DNA of 64,000 nt from Peptococcaceae bacterium (GTDB lineage Bacteria > Bacillota > DSM-12270 > Thermacetogeniales > Thermacetogeniaceae): assembly GCA_023249405.1 (NCBI GenBank), contig JAHFCR010000003.1, forward strand, positions 46,008 through 110,007. The letters are read 5' to 3'. The notes beneath the pieces are model-generated. The model worked only from the letters and a program-made list of their open reading frames with translations, ran no database searches and was not told the origin of the DNA. Position 1 is the first letter of the stretch. Each line of letters starts with the position of its first letter. Made by a program: the position numbers and the translations under genes. Shown piece by piece: positions 44,176-52,251 of the stretch.

Positions 44176-44523
44176 ATGAGCAACACTTACACGGTTGTAG
44201 TCGGCGAAAAAGGGCAAATCACTGTTCCCGCAGATCTCCGCAAAAAATACGGAATTACCAAGGGGGCCGTCCTTCTAATTGAAGACAACGGCAATAGGCT
44301 TACCTTCACCCCAACAATTATTTTTCCAAAATATAATTTCGACTGGGATGAGGAAGCCAAACTTGCTGAACAGGATCTAGCATCTGGCAACGTAAAGAGA
44401 TATTCTCCAGACGATTACTTGAACGAACTCGATAATCGCATCTCCGAAAAAGAGCGACCTTTTTCAGGCGCTGAAGAAACCCCAGGCCAATGCAAAACCA
44501 ACCCAAAGCAGGAGAAATCCTGA
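44176..44523 (+). CDS. AbrB/MazE-type antitoxin
   Basis: 115 residues. The N-terminal swapped-hairpin AbrB fold is plain (YTVVVGEKGQITVPADLRKKYGITKGAVLLIEDNG split here by domain: GEKGQITVPADLR then GITKGAVLLI). The C-terminal half is acidic (FDWDEEAKLAEQDL) and would cover the toxin. RBS AGGAGGTG lies 6 nt before ATG 44176. The stop overlaps the toxin start by one base. It should repress its own promoter together with the toxin. Confidence 0.85.
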   Translation: MSNTYTVVVGEKGQITVPADLRKKYGITKGAVLLIEDNGNRLTFTPTIIFPKYNFDWDEEAKLAEQDLASGNVKRYSPDDYLNELDNRISEKERPFSGAEETPGQCKTNPKQEKS

Positions 44524-44852
44524 TGGATCTAATCTACGATGTCATCATTGAGGAAACATCGCGCTTCGAAAGAAACTTTGACAAATTACCGCTTCAAGTC
44601 GCTAAACACTTTCGTCAGAAAACACTTCCAGACATAGTATCCTGTATAACAGGGCAAAATCCATTTTCAAAATCGCTCAGAGCAAAATATGTAGAAGGAA
44701 GCAACAGCAGTGTCTGGGAATCAACCATCAATATGAGCTTTAGAGTGACTTTTAGCCTTTTAAAAGAATATGATCTTGAAAACAGACTTATCGTTGTCAT
44801 TCAATTAAGAAATGTCGGCCCCCATGAAGTAGTCTTCAGGTCTCCATACTGA
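44523..44852 (+). CDS. RelE/ParE-superfamily toxin partner
   Basis: 109 residues, start ATG 44523 with AGGAG 7 nt upstream, overlapping the antitoxin stop (TGATG). The pattern is that of RelE-like mRNA interferases: FERNFDKLPLQVAKHF helix, SKSLRAKYVEG, then the beta strands SSVWESTINMSFRVTF and a closing LIVVIQLRNVGPHEVVF ending at F-R-S-P-Y. The catalytic residues of RelE toxins vary, so exact activity is not asserted. Pairing with an AbrB-type rather than RelB antitoxin is less common. Confidence 0.8.
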   Translation: MDLIYDVIIEETSRFERNFDKLPLQVAKHFRQKTLPDIVSCITGQNPFSKSLRAKYVEGSNSSVWESTINMSFRVTFSLLKEYDLENRLIVVIQLRNVGPHEVVFRSPY

Positions 44853-44888
44853 GGATATGAGCAATTACCTCGCGTAGCCAGCAGCTTA

Positions 44889-46511
44889 TTATTCCGGGCG
44901 CATTCCTAACAACCATTCCAGCGCTCCCGGAGTCTGCTCCCAGGCCTGGAGGGAATTCGAAGCATAGATGGCGGCCTCGTTCTCGTCCCCGATTCCAAAA
45001 TCATCCGGCAGCCTGAAGGGGATGGGACGCTCCCGCAGCAGGAAGGCGGGGACATGTTCATTATTCCCGAGGGCTTCCGCGAGCACCTGATTGGAACGCT
45101 CATTGGCGCCTCCGGTAACCCTGAAGGCCCAGAGAGCCTTATCGTAGGAGATGAAGCAGCTATTTTCATCCCCGTAGCGCGCCATCAGCAGGCGCATCGC
45201 CTCATCGCGCCCTTCTTCCAACAAGCAGGCTGACAGGTCGTACCTGGCACCCTGATGATCTGCCGGATCCAGCCGTAATAGCTCTTCGTAGGCCTCTATT
45301 GCCCGCTCTTTTCGCCCCGCTTCCCGGAGGCAGTCGGCATGTCCTTTGAGCGCTCTCATATAAGGCCTGGTATCGATATTCGACCATAAATGCCCCGGCT
45401 CTCCCTGGATACAGGGCTCGTCCAGTATCATCCGCCCAGCCCTGATGGCCTGCTGGTAGAAGTAGATCTTTTCATCCAGGATTCTGCTTTCACCTGCCAG
45501 CATGTTGAAGGCATCAAGACAGTAAGGCGATATACCCAAGACTTCCCACGCCCGGTCGATGAGCAGGTCCCTATTGAATAGATCGTCGGTCCCGGCAAGC
45601 ATTTGTTCGGCACGGTTGTACAGCTTCTCATCAAAAGGCGGCCAATTCTCCTTTTCCCAGACAGCAGCCTCCCGCCGGCCCTGTTGTTCTTTTTTCACCC
45701 ATAGAACACCTGCGATTGGTTCGTCCTCTTCATGAAAGCCGGACAGGAAGGATTCCCGGTCCGGAACGGCACTGGTTCCCTGTCCCGACCAGGCAGCTTG
45801 CCACTGCTCGTACTTGTTGTCTGTCTCGTCCCGCCGGAGACCCAGTACATACCGGTATAAATCCTTCTTCCAGCTAAGGTTCAAGGCATGGAGACGGTGA
45901 TCGACAGTTCTTCCCATGAAGAACAGCAAGTTATCTTCGACAACACTGATCGCCCGTACCCCGGCGGCAAACCCGCTCGATGGGAGTACCGCTTCCACAT
46001 TCAGGGCATCCAGGCCGTCGAGCAACCCCTTGACAGCCAACCCCTTAGGCAACGAAAGACTGTCGGGCAGCCCCCAGATGTACTTACCCGGATCCTGCTC
46101 CCAGGCGCGATACAAAAACTCCGCCAGGGGGATCATGGCGCGTGAAGTGGTGATCTCCAAGAAAAACGTGCCGGTTAGGGCGTCCCTCAGCGCATAGTAG
46201 ACGAGGTGCTCCCGGCGTGATTTTTTCACGGTGGAGAGGTTGACATCCAGCGGCTTTTCCTGATACTTGAGCAGGCCGTTTTTCTTGACGTAAAGATGCC
46301 TGGAAACAGACACCACGGACACAGTCATAGCAGGTCCATATCCGGCGGATACTGCAAACATCTTTCTTCGTGAGATGGTAGTATTTCCTGGCGCATGCCC
46401 AGCAGAAGGCGTTGCCGCAAATAAGCCCGCCCTCTGATTTGAGGAACGGGCTATAATTCTTATAAAGCTTGATGACTTCCAGCGAGAGTTTTTATTCGTG
46501 CCATAAATCAT
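44889..46511 (-). CDS. ST7-like TPR protein, N-terminus probably frameshifted
   Basis: 540 codons in frame. The C-terminal 270 residues match the TPR protein group related to eukaryotic ST7: LGISPYCLDAFNMLAGES, TRPYMRALKGHADCLREAGRKERAI, EELLRLDPADHQGARYDL, and ending ALEWLLGMRP. The first 60 residues in this frame look random. In the adjacent frame the same DNA encodes ICGNAFCWACARKYYHL and WTCYDCVRG, a zinc-ribbon-like Cys pattern, starting from an ATG at 46515 that is ATGA-coupled to the gene upstream but broken by a TAA seven codons in. So the original protein likely had a zinc ribbon, now lost by a stop and a frameshift. A start near 46331 is the safest for the residual protein. Confidence 0.65.
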   Translation of the reverse strand: MIYGTNKNSRWKSSSFIRIIARSSNQRAGLFAATPSAGHAPGNTTISRRKMFAVSAGYGPAMTVSVVSVSRHLYVKKNGLLKYQEKPLDVNLSTVKKSRREHLVYYALRDALTGTFFLEITTSRAMIPLAEFLYRAWEQDPGKYIWGLPDSLSLPKGLAVKGLLDGLDALNVEAVLPSSGFAAGVRAISVVEDNLLFFMGRTVDHRLHALNLSWKKDLYRYVLGLRRDETDNKYEQWQAAWSGQGTSAVPDRESFLSGFHEEDEPIAGVLWVKKEQQGRREAAVWEKENWPPFDEKLYNRAEQMLAGTDDLFNRDLLIDRAWEVLGISPYCLDAFNMLAGESRILDEKIYFYQQAIRAGRMILDEPCIQGEPGHLWSNIDTRPYMRALKGHADCLREAGRKERAIEAYEELLRLDPADHQGARYDLSACLLEEGRDEAMRLLMARYGDENSCFISYDKALWAFRVTGGANERSNQVLAEALGNNEHVPAFLLRERPIPFRLPDDFGIGDENEAAIYASNSLQAWEQTPGALEWLLGMRPE

Positions 46512-46760
46512 TCATTTTCGTTTACAGCGGTTCCAGGTTGGAGGTAAACCCAGCTTGGCAAGCAGCATCGCCACCAGGGCCCGCTGCCTATCCACCTCGG
46601 CCACACGTTTCTTTCGGTAAACTCCCCCGATGTGATGCCCGGTAGAGTGCAGCAAAAACGTCAACTGTTCCTCCATCTCGGCCAGCAACCTCTGCTGTTC
46701 ATCAAGCGCTACCCGCAGTTCAGAGGGGTCCATGTTGTCATATTCCGCATCTTCCGGCAT
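46512..46760 (-). CDS. Small coiled-coil protein upstream of the ST7-like gene
   Basis: 82 residues from ATG 46760 (GGGATGG upstream; a GTG at 46790 is also in frame). An acidic helix (LRVALDEQQRLLAEMEEQL) is followed by a basic tail (WNRCKRK). No family recognised. The stop overlaps ATG 46515 of the damaged downstream gene, so the two once formed a coupled pair. Confidence 0.6.
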   Translation of the reverse strand: MPEDAEYDNMDPSELRVALDEQQRLLAEMEEQLTFLLHSTGHHIGGVYRKKRVAEVDRQRALVAMLLAKLGLPPTWNRCKRK

Positions 46761-46854
46761 CCTGCGCCATCCCTTCTGCTGACTGTTCACGCTAATGGCA
46801 GCTAAGAGATCACCGCCAAAGGCCTTTTTAGTTTGGTGTGGCCGACAGTCTCTC

Positions 46855-47197
46855 CTAAAAATAGCGACGACGGGTGCTGACCTCTAAATTCACGCGCAAT
46901 TGCGGGTCTTTTTCTACAATCAGCTTTTGGACGGGGCGGTGGACGATCTCTTCGAGGGCGATCTCCAAGTCGAGTCTTCTTTCCAGCCGGGTCTGCCTAT
47001 CGGCGTCATCTGGTTGATATAGAACGGCAACATCAACGTCGCTGCCGGGGGCGCAACCTGCCGCGGGCAAGAGATCCGAAGATATATGCCGTGGTAATGT
47101 CCGGGCGTCGTGCCAGGTAATGTGACACGACGACGGCGATCTCGTCCGGTGACAAGCCGATTCCCCCCACTGGAATTTCCTGCGTGCATTTTACCAT
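46855..47197 (-). pseudogene. Broken MNT-type nucleotidyltransferase (MntA antitoxin-like)
   Basis: The signature of minimal nucleotidyltransferases is split over two frames: YIFGSLARGR in one and PGSDVDVAVLYQPDD in the other, together GSxARG-x-SDxDVAV. One extra base (a T near 47058) separates them. The rest (LEIALEEIVHRPVQKLIVEKDPQL) follows the family but stops after RRRYF, short of the usual end. No HEPN toxin partner is adjacent. This is a remnant of an MNT/HEPN-type module. Confidence 0.75.
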
Positions 47198-47314
47198 GCC
47201 ACCAACTGGCTGGCAAGCTACCAGGGACAGTCTACCGCTCCGGTAGCCGCATGGTTGTTGTCCATCATGGTTCATCCCTCTTCCCTCATAATAATTTACT
47301 GGCAAAGAAAAACA

Positions 47315-47335
47315 GCCCTGAGATAATTACAGGGC
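47315..47335 (-). terminator. Intrinsic terminator in the degenerate region
   Basis: On the minus strand GCCCTG-N9-CAGGGC is followed by TGTTTTTCTTT. It would end transcripts coming from the truncated genes at 47546-48030, or insulate the nucleotidyltransferase remnant. Confidence 0.6.
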
Positions 47336-47545
47336 CGCCAGATGGCATCATTTTATCATGATATGACAATCATGCTTGACCTACTTTCGCGCACAAGGTT
47401 GAATAAGTCATCAAACACCAGACAAGTTAGGCTCAACTAGTGATTAGGACAATAGGAGTACTTCACTTCGAAAAGATTCGTCTGGAAACCATAAAAACTC
47501 TGCAAAACGGGCGTGTTTGATAATCACCGCAGCACAAACGAACAG

Positions 47546-47692
47546 CTATAGAACAGGGCTTACCGTGACTATATCAGGTTGCTTATCCGGTAGTCGATAA
47601 GGAAGTGGTTTACCGAAAGGATCAGTAATGATTGTAACGCCACTATCTGAAATTATCATAAAACATGATTGCCCAAACCACTGAATTCTCAT
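47546..47692 (-). pseudogene. Truncated metallo-beta-lactamase-fold (UlaG-like) gene
   Basis: 48 residues from ATG 47692 with GAGG upstream: MRIQWFGQSCFMI, TIITDPFGKPL, PDIVTVS. This is the exact opening of UlaG-like MBL-fold hydrolases (normally WFGHSCF ... VTVSHxHxDH); the protein stops right where the metal-binding HxHxDH should begin, and the usual WFGHS histidine is Q. The remaining 170 residues of the family are absent. Confidence 0.75.
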
Positions 47693-47820
47693 ATTATATA
47701 TTCCTCACTTGGCGAGGCTACCCCCCTACCCCACTTGCTAATAAGCCGATCATAATCGAAAATATCGACAATGTCTACTTTCGCAACATTGGTTTACGAG
47801 TATTTCAGATATTTTTGTTT

Positions 47821-48030
47821 CTAAGATACGATGATACGATGCGAATTAGCAGCCTTTAGAATCATAACCGTATCTGCTCCTTCTGCACTGCCGGCAACAG
47901 CAATCACAGTTTCCCCTAACGAAATTGCTCCACAGTCGCAAGCCATTGTTGCAGATTAAACACAAACCTTTGTATCGTGCCCGAGCATACGAAGCGTGTT
48001 GGCAATGATTAATTTTTCTCTTCGTTGTTT
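47821..48030 (-). pseudogene. Fragment of a pyruvate-kinase alpha/beta-domain protein
   Basis: Translation gives LIIANTLRMLGHDTKVCV, an in-frame TAA, then ATMACDCGAISLGETVIA and GADTVMILKAANSHRI. This is the C-terminal third of the stand-alone pyruvate kinase alpha/beta-domain family common in Clostridia. The stop codon inside and the missing N-terminal part show it is dead. Confidence 0.7.
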
Positions 48031-48134
48031 TTTATATACAGCGCAGGAGACTCATTTTGGCCAGGGCCCACACGCCCGGCCGGGCGGTCTGCGTCCAGGG
48101 CTGCATGTGCCGTGAGCGTCAGCAACGCCTCCAT

Positions 48135-48174
48135 CCGAAAAACCGTTGAGGTTAGCTCCTCAACGGTTTTTCGG
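48135..48174. terminator. Strong bidirectional terminator after cydB
   Basis: Perfect 17-bp stem, CCGAAAAACCGTTGAGG / CCTCAACGGTTTTTCGG, with loop TTAGCT. T-rich on both strands. It separates the decaying region from cydAB. Confidence 0.9.
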
Positions 48175-48250
48175 TTCAGCTGCACAAAATAGCCCGTCGG
48201 CTAGATGTTTTCCCTTCGTGTTATTCCCTTATTGCGGCTCAAGTAATGGA

Positions 48251-49252
48251 TCAGTACTGCAGTTGCTTTTCGGTCACCCGGTGGCGGAAAACCCAGTAGG
48301 TCCATCCCTGGTAGACCAGCACTATGGGCACGAGACAGACAGCCACGATAGTCATGATCTTCAGGGTGTAGGGACTGGAGGAGGCATTGTAGACCGTCAG
48401 GTTCCAGGCCGGATTGAGGCTGGAGACCATTACCCGCGGGAATAACCCGGCGAAGAAGGCTAGCGCCGCGAAGATGATCGTCAGCCCATTGGCCAGGAAA
48501 GCCCACCCGTTTTGCTTGACCAGGAGATAATAGGTGGTGAGCAGCGCCACCGCAGCCAGCAGTAGAGCGACGACCGCCAGCCATTTAGTGAACATATCAG
48601 TCTGAACATAGCTCAACACCGCCAACATGACCACGAAGATGATGGCCAGGATGCCGACGCTGGTGGCGGTTTTCCAGGCCCGGAGCATCAATTCGCCCTC
48701 AGTCTTGAGATAGAGGAAGAGCGCTCCGTGCAGTATGAATAGCAGCAGCAGAGCCACTCCGCCGACCAGGGTATAGACGGAGATCAAGCTCCAGAAGCTG
48801 CCTATGTACTGCATGTTGCCGGCGATAGGCACACCCTTCAAAAGGTTGGCCACCGCTACCCCCCACAGCAGGGCCGGGATCAGGCTTCCGATAAAGATCA
48901 GCCAATCCCAGAGTGATTGCCAGCCCGGATCGTCAAGCTTGTTCCTGAACTCCACGGCCACCCCCCGTATGACCAGCGCCACCAGGATCAGCGCCAGCGC
49001 CAGGTAAAAGCCGCTAAAGAGCGTGGCATACCAGTGGGGAAAGGCAGCAAAAATCGCCCCGCCGGCAGTGATCAGCCAGACCTCGTTTCCGTCCCAGAAG
49101 GGGCCGATGGTCTCTAACAGGATCCGGCGCTCGACGCCACTCTTGCCTAAAAACGGCAGGAGGATACCCACCCCGTAATCGAAGCCTTCCAGGAAGAAAT
49201 AGCCGATAAACAGCACAGCCACCAGGATAAACCATAGAACATCCAAGTTCAT
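48251..49252 (-). CDS. cydB: Cytochrome bd ubiquinol/menaquinol oxidase subunit II
   Basis: 333 residues with eight or nine membrane helices. CydB supports the haem-bearing CydA in a quinol:O2 oxidoreductase of very high oxygen affinity. Family motifs: FLEGFDYGVGILLPF, ETIGPFWDGNEVWLIT, GAIFAAFPHWYATLFSG. The ATG at 49252 overlaps the cydA stop (ATGA). Confidence 0.96.
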   Translation of the reverse strand: MNLDVLWFILVAVLFIGYFFLEGFDYGVGILLPFLGKSGVERRILLETIGPFWDGNEVWLITAGGAIFAAFPHWYATLFSGFYLALALILVALVIRGVAVEFRNKLDDPGWQSLWDWLIFIGSLIPALLWGVAVANLLKGVPIAGNMQYIGSFWSLISVYTLVGGVALLLLFILHGALFLYLKTEGELMLRAWKTATSVGILAIIFVVMLAVLSYVQTDMFTKWLAVVALLLAAVALLTTYYLLVKQNGWAFLANGLTIIFAALAFFAGLFPRVMVSSLNPAWNLTVYNASSSPYTLKIMTIVAVCLVPIVLVYQGWTYWVFRHRVTEKQLQY

Positions 49253-50628
49253 GCCGATACCCCCCTTGCCCTCTCCAATCTTATCCTTGACGGAACTTCT
49301 ACGGGGCCCTGCCTGGCATAACGGACCAGCAGGTAAAAATCGGCCACCGTCAGGATGGCAAGCAGCAGCGTATACAGAACCAGCGTCGTGGCTACCATGC
49401 CCGCGGATACCGAGGGGGAAACCGCCTGGTCCACCCTCATCAGCCCATAGACAATCCAGGGTTGGCGGCCAACCTCGGCCATCATCCAGCCGGCAAGGTT
49501 CGTGATATAGGGCAGTGGGATGCTCCAGAGCAGGGCCTTCAGCACCCAGGGTGTCTGCTCCAACCGGCCCTTGACCCAAAGATAAAGGGCGCAGGCGATG
49601 ATGAACAGGAGCCAGACTCCGAACAGGATCATGATGCGGAAACTCCAGAAGACCATGGCGACAGGCGGAGTGTAGTTGCCGGGGCCGTACCGGGATGCTG
49701 CGGCGGCTTGTAATTCCTTGATGCCGGGCACCTGAGCGCCGCCGCTGCCCTTGGCAAGAAGACTCTCCAGACCAGTGATCTGCAGGGCGACAGTATTTTG
49801 CTGCCCCCGCTGGTCAATGGCGGCTACCAGGTTGAGCGGGGCCGCCGTGCTGCTGTCCCACATGGCGTTGGCGGCGGCCATCTTGATCGGCTGGACCTGT
49901 TCCACGTACAGGCCCTGGAAATGTCCAATGACGATCACCAGCAGGATGCAGGCAAATCCGAACTTCAGAGCGATGCCGAACGAGCGCCGGAAAAAGTCCG
50001 CCTCCCGTTTCTTCAGCAAATGGTAGGCGCTGATGCCCATCACGAACACGGCTGCAGTGACATAGCCCGCCAGTACCGTGTGGGGAAGCTGGTACCAAAC
50101 GTATCCATTCGAGAGCAGGGCGCCGAAGCTGGCCATCTCCGCACGGCCATTTCGGAGCACATAGCCTACCGGCTCTTGCATAAAGGAATTGGCTACCAGG
50201 ATCCAGAATGATGACAAAGTAGTGGCGAAAGCCACCAGCCAGATAGAAACCACATGCATGTTCTTGGACAGTCTGTCCCAACCGAAAATCCATACACCCA
50301 GGAAAGTGGATTCCAGGAAAAAGGCGGCCGTAGCCTCTATGGCCAGGGGGGCGCCGAAAATATCACCAACGTAGCGGGCATACTCAGACCAGTTCATGCC
50401 GAACTCGAACTCCTGAATGATACCGGTCACCAATCCCAGCGCAAAATTGATGATGAACAGCTTGCCCCAGAACTGAGCCATCTTCTTATAAGTTGCGTTG
50501 CCACTACGAGCATAGATCGTTTCCATCACTGCCGTCAGGACGGCCAGCCCCAGCGTCAGCGGCACGAACAGGAAGTGGAATGAGGTGGTGACGGCAAACT
50601 GGATCCGGGCCAGCACAAGAGCACTCAT
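49249..50628 (-). CDS. cydA: Cytochrome bd ubiquinol/menaquinol oxidase subunit I
   Basis: 459 residues. Haem ligand His18 is in TTSFHFLFVPLTLG, and further conserved helices follow (FALGLVTGIIQEFEFGMNW, FLESTFLGVWIFGW, LPHTVLAGY, GRQPWIVYGLMR). The length and the region before PGIKELQ indicate the short Q-loop form common in Firmicutes. In an anaerobe with PFOR and hydrogenases this oxidase is a likely oxygen scavenger. Preceded by a 250-bp region holding a hairpin and a dyad shared with the rrf2 promoter. No cydDC in the window. Confidence 0.96.
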   Translation of the reverse strand: MSALVLARIQFAVTTSFHFLFVPLTLGLAVLTAVMETIYARSGNATYKKMAQFWGKLFIINFALGLVTGIIQEFEFGMNWSEYARYVGDIFGAPLAIEATAAFFLESTFLGVWIFGWDRLSKNMHVVSIWLVAFATTLSSFWILVANSFMQEPVGYVLRNGRAEMASFGALLSNGYVWYQLPHTVLAGYVTAAVFVMGISAYHLLKKREADFFRRSFGIALKFGFACILLVIVIGHFQGLYVEQVQPIKMAAANAMWDSSTAAPLNLVAAIDQRGQQNTVALQITGLESLLAKGSGGAQVPGIKELQAAAASRYGPGNYTPPVAMVFWSFRIMILFGVWLLFIIACALYLWVKGRLEQTPWVLKALLWSIPLPYITNLAGWMMAEVGRQPWIVYGLMRVDQAVSPSVSAGMVATTLVLYTLLLAILTVADFYLLVRYARQGPVEVPSRIRLERARGVSA

Positions 50629-50726
50629 GCGCAGTTCCTCCTTACCGAAATAGGATCGTTCCTGCTAAACCATGCGGCAAACCACATCAGATCAATAGAA
50701 TCACCACCCTTTTTAAACAAATTCTT

Positions 50727-50758
50727 GATTCAGGTGGGGTTAAAACCCCACCTGAATC
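50727..50758. terminator. 13-bp hairpin upstream of cydA
   Basis: GATTCAGGTGGGG / CCCCACCTGAATC with loop TTAAAA, about 100 nt before cydA, without a clean T-run on the minus strand (AAGAATTTGTTT follows). It could be an mRNA leader structure of cydAB. Confidence 0.5.
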
Positions 50759-50830
50759 GTAGAAGATGCTATCCCACCCAATGGGTACCCGGCTTAGCGC
50801 CGGTTAGCTATCGGATAAATTTAATTGTGT

Positions 50831-50846
50831 ACTATATGAGTATAGT
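50831..50846. promoter_or_regulatory. Probable Rrf2 operator in the cydA upstream region
   Basis: ACTATA-TGAG-TATAGT, a perfect dyad with 4-bp spacing. A near copy (ACTATACTCATATTAT) lies in the rrf2 promoter at 51316-51331, so the adjacent Rrf2 regulator probably binds both. Confidence 0.65.
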
Positions 50847-50857
50847 TTTAATTTAAA

Positions 50858-50877
50858 AAAATACCTGGAGCTCCAGG
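50858..50877 (-). terminator. Terminator of rrf2
   Basis: The palindrome CCTGGAGCTCCAGG (50864-50877) directly follows the rrf2 stop and on the minus strand is followed by TATTTTTTT. Confidence 0.8.
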
Positions 50878-51300
50878 CTATATTTTAGGCTCCTCACCCC
50901 CGGCAAGTTGTTGAAAGTTGTGGCTGGCGAATTCCTGGGCCAGGACATCCTGAATGGATCCCAATGCCTGATGGACGGCGCAGTGCGGCACGCCTTGACG
51001 ATTGCAGTACGCAGGGTCCACCAGGCACTTGTTGATGCGGATCGGCCCTTCGATCGCTTCTACTACATCTTTCAGGGTAATCTCGCCGGGGTTTCTGGCC
51101 AGGGCATATCCCCCGCCCACGCCTTGAAACGACCTGACAATACCGCCTTTGGCCAGCAGGCGCATGATCTTTAACAAAAATCGATTGGGAATAACCAGGC
51201 TCCCGGCGATGGCCCTGGCCTCGATCACCTCCCCGGGAGGCTGCATCGATAGGTAGAGAACTGCTCTAAAGGCATAGTCCGTAGCCTGGTTGAGTTGCAC
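50878..51300 (-). CDS. Rrf2-family Fe-S transcriptional regulator
   Basis: 140 residues. The winged helix (MQLNQATDYAFRAVLYL, IPNRFLLKIMRLLAKGGIV, GVGGGYALA) is followed by three cysteines, CLVDPAYCNRQGVPHC, positioned like the [2Fe-2S]/[4Fe-4S] ligands of IscR, NsrR and RsrR. It should sense O2, NO or redox state through that cluster. The GTG start has AGGAGAA 6-7 nt upstream. It precedes cydAB on the same strand and probably represses them and itself when the cluster is intact, or the reverse. Confidence 0.9.
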   Translation of the reverse strand: MQLNQATDYAFRAVLYLSMQPPGEVIEARAIAGSLVIPNRFLLKIMRLLAKGGIVRSFQGVGGGYALARNPGEITLKDVVEAIEGPIRINKCLVDPAYCNRQGVPHCAVHQALGSIQDVLAQEFASHNFQQLAGGEEPKI

Positions 51301-51315
51301 GTTCTATTCTCCTAA

Positions 51316-51331
51316 ACTATACTCATATTAT
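51316..51331. promoter_or_regulatory. Probable Rrf2 autoregulatory site
   Basis: ACTATACTCATATTAT, 13 of 16 positions in dyad match with 50831-50846 read on the other strand. It overlaps a putative -10 (GATAAT on the minus strand, with TGGTTA 18 nt upstream) of rrf2. Confidence 0.55.
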
Positions 51332-51386
51332 CCAGTTTATGATCATTCTATAACCATTCGGAGGCAAAGTCAAGCAGCAATGAATT

Positions 51387-51542
51387 CTACTTCAAATCTT
51401 TGCGGTGACTGTCTCGCACATCGGCGATGGCACTCCGGGCCGACAGCTTGGGAGAGGGATCCTCGTAGAAGTCCGCCGCCTGCACCGGCTCGATCTGGAC
51501 CATAATTTCCGGTTCCCGGGATATAATCACCTGGTCGCCTGG
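51387..51542 (-). pseudogene. C-terminal remnant of an AbrB/SpoVT-type antitoxin gene
   Basis: A 51-residue open stretch in the gap after kdpE reads PGDQVIISREPEIMVQIEP, the second half of a SpoVT/AbrB domain (compare KPGDQVxIxxxxxxIxIxP), then DFYEDPSPKLSARSAIADV, like an antitoxin tail. The expected start (GQVTIPxxLR) is absent and an in-frame TAA precedes it. A short protein could be made from GTG 51530 or ATG 51503, but no good ribosome binding site is visible. I read it as an antitoxin fragment left by deletion. Confidence 0.6.
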
Positions 51543-51561
51543 TTATCAAAGCAAAACCGTG

Positions 51562-52251
51562 CTAGATAAAGCGGTAGCCGACTCCGGGCTCGGTGACAAT
51601 ATGCCGCGGCCGCCCGGGATCCGGCTCGATCTTGTGGCGCAACTGCCTGATGTAAACCCTCAGATAGTTGGTCTCCTGTTCATACGCAGGCCCCCAGACC
51701 GTGCGCATCAGTTGCCGGTGAGTGAGCACCCGCCCGGCATTGGCCGTCAGCGTGCGCAGCAATTCATATTCGGTGGGAGTCAGTTTGATCTCCTTGTTGT
51801 CAACCAGCACCTGCCTGCGGGTCAGATCGATGGCCAGGCCTTCAAAGGTCAAAACCGGCTCGTTCTGAGCGCCCGAGGCATGGCGCAGGGCAGTCCGGAT
51901 CCGGGCCAGCAACTCCCCCATGCTGAAAGGCTTGGTCACGTAATCGTCAGCCCCGGCATCCAGGGCGGCGATCTTGTCATGCTCCTGCTCCCGTACGGAT
52001 AGAATGATCACCGGTACCTGTGTCCACTCCCGCAGTTGCCTGACCACCTCGATGCCGTCCAGATCGGGCAGGCTCAAATCAAGGATAATCACGTCGGGGC
52101 GAAAGATGGCGGATTGCTCGATACCCTCGCGCCCGGTGGCGGTCTCCTTAACCTCAAAATTGTGGGCGGTCAGGGCCACCTTCAGCAGGCGCCTGACCTG
52201 GGGTTCATCGTCGATAATGATGATCCGCGCTCCTTTAGCCTCCACTGTCAT
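51562..52251 (-). CDS. kdpE: KdpE response regulator
   Basis: 229 residues: receiver domain with phospho-acceptor Asp58 (VIILDLSLPDLDG) and conserved Lys in YVTKPFS, then an OmpR/PhoB winged-helix DNA-binding domain (LTPTEYELLRTL ... IRQLRHKIEPDP ... TEPGVGYRF). Activates kdpFABC when K+ is low or osmolarity high. The ATG at 52251 overlaps the kdpD 3' end by 17 nt; the frame is open further up inside kdpD, but that part has no receiver homology. Confidence 0.95.
   Translation of the reverse strand: MTVEAKGARIIIIDDEPQVRRLLKVALTAHNFEVKETATGREGIEQSAIFRPDVIILDLSLPDLDGIEVVRQLREWTQVPVIILSVREQEHDKIAALDAGADDYVTKPFSMGELLARIRTALRHASGAQNEPVLTFEGLAIDLTRRQVLVDNKEIKLTPTEYELLRTLTANAGRVLTHRQLMRTVWGPAYEQETNYLRVYIRQLRHKIEPDPGRPRHIVTEPGVGYRFI

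Noticed and set aside
48072..48085. Perfect palindrome CGCCCGGCCGGGCG upstream of the cydB terminator
   Set aside because: Short GC-rich palindrome in degenerate DNA with no T-run or partner copy; no function can be argued.
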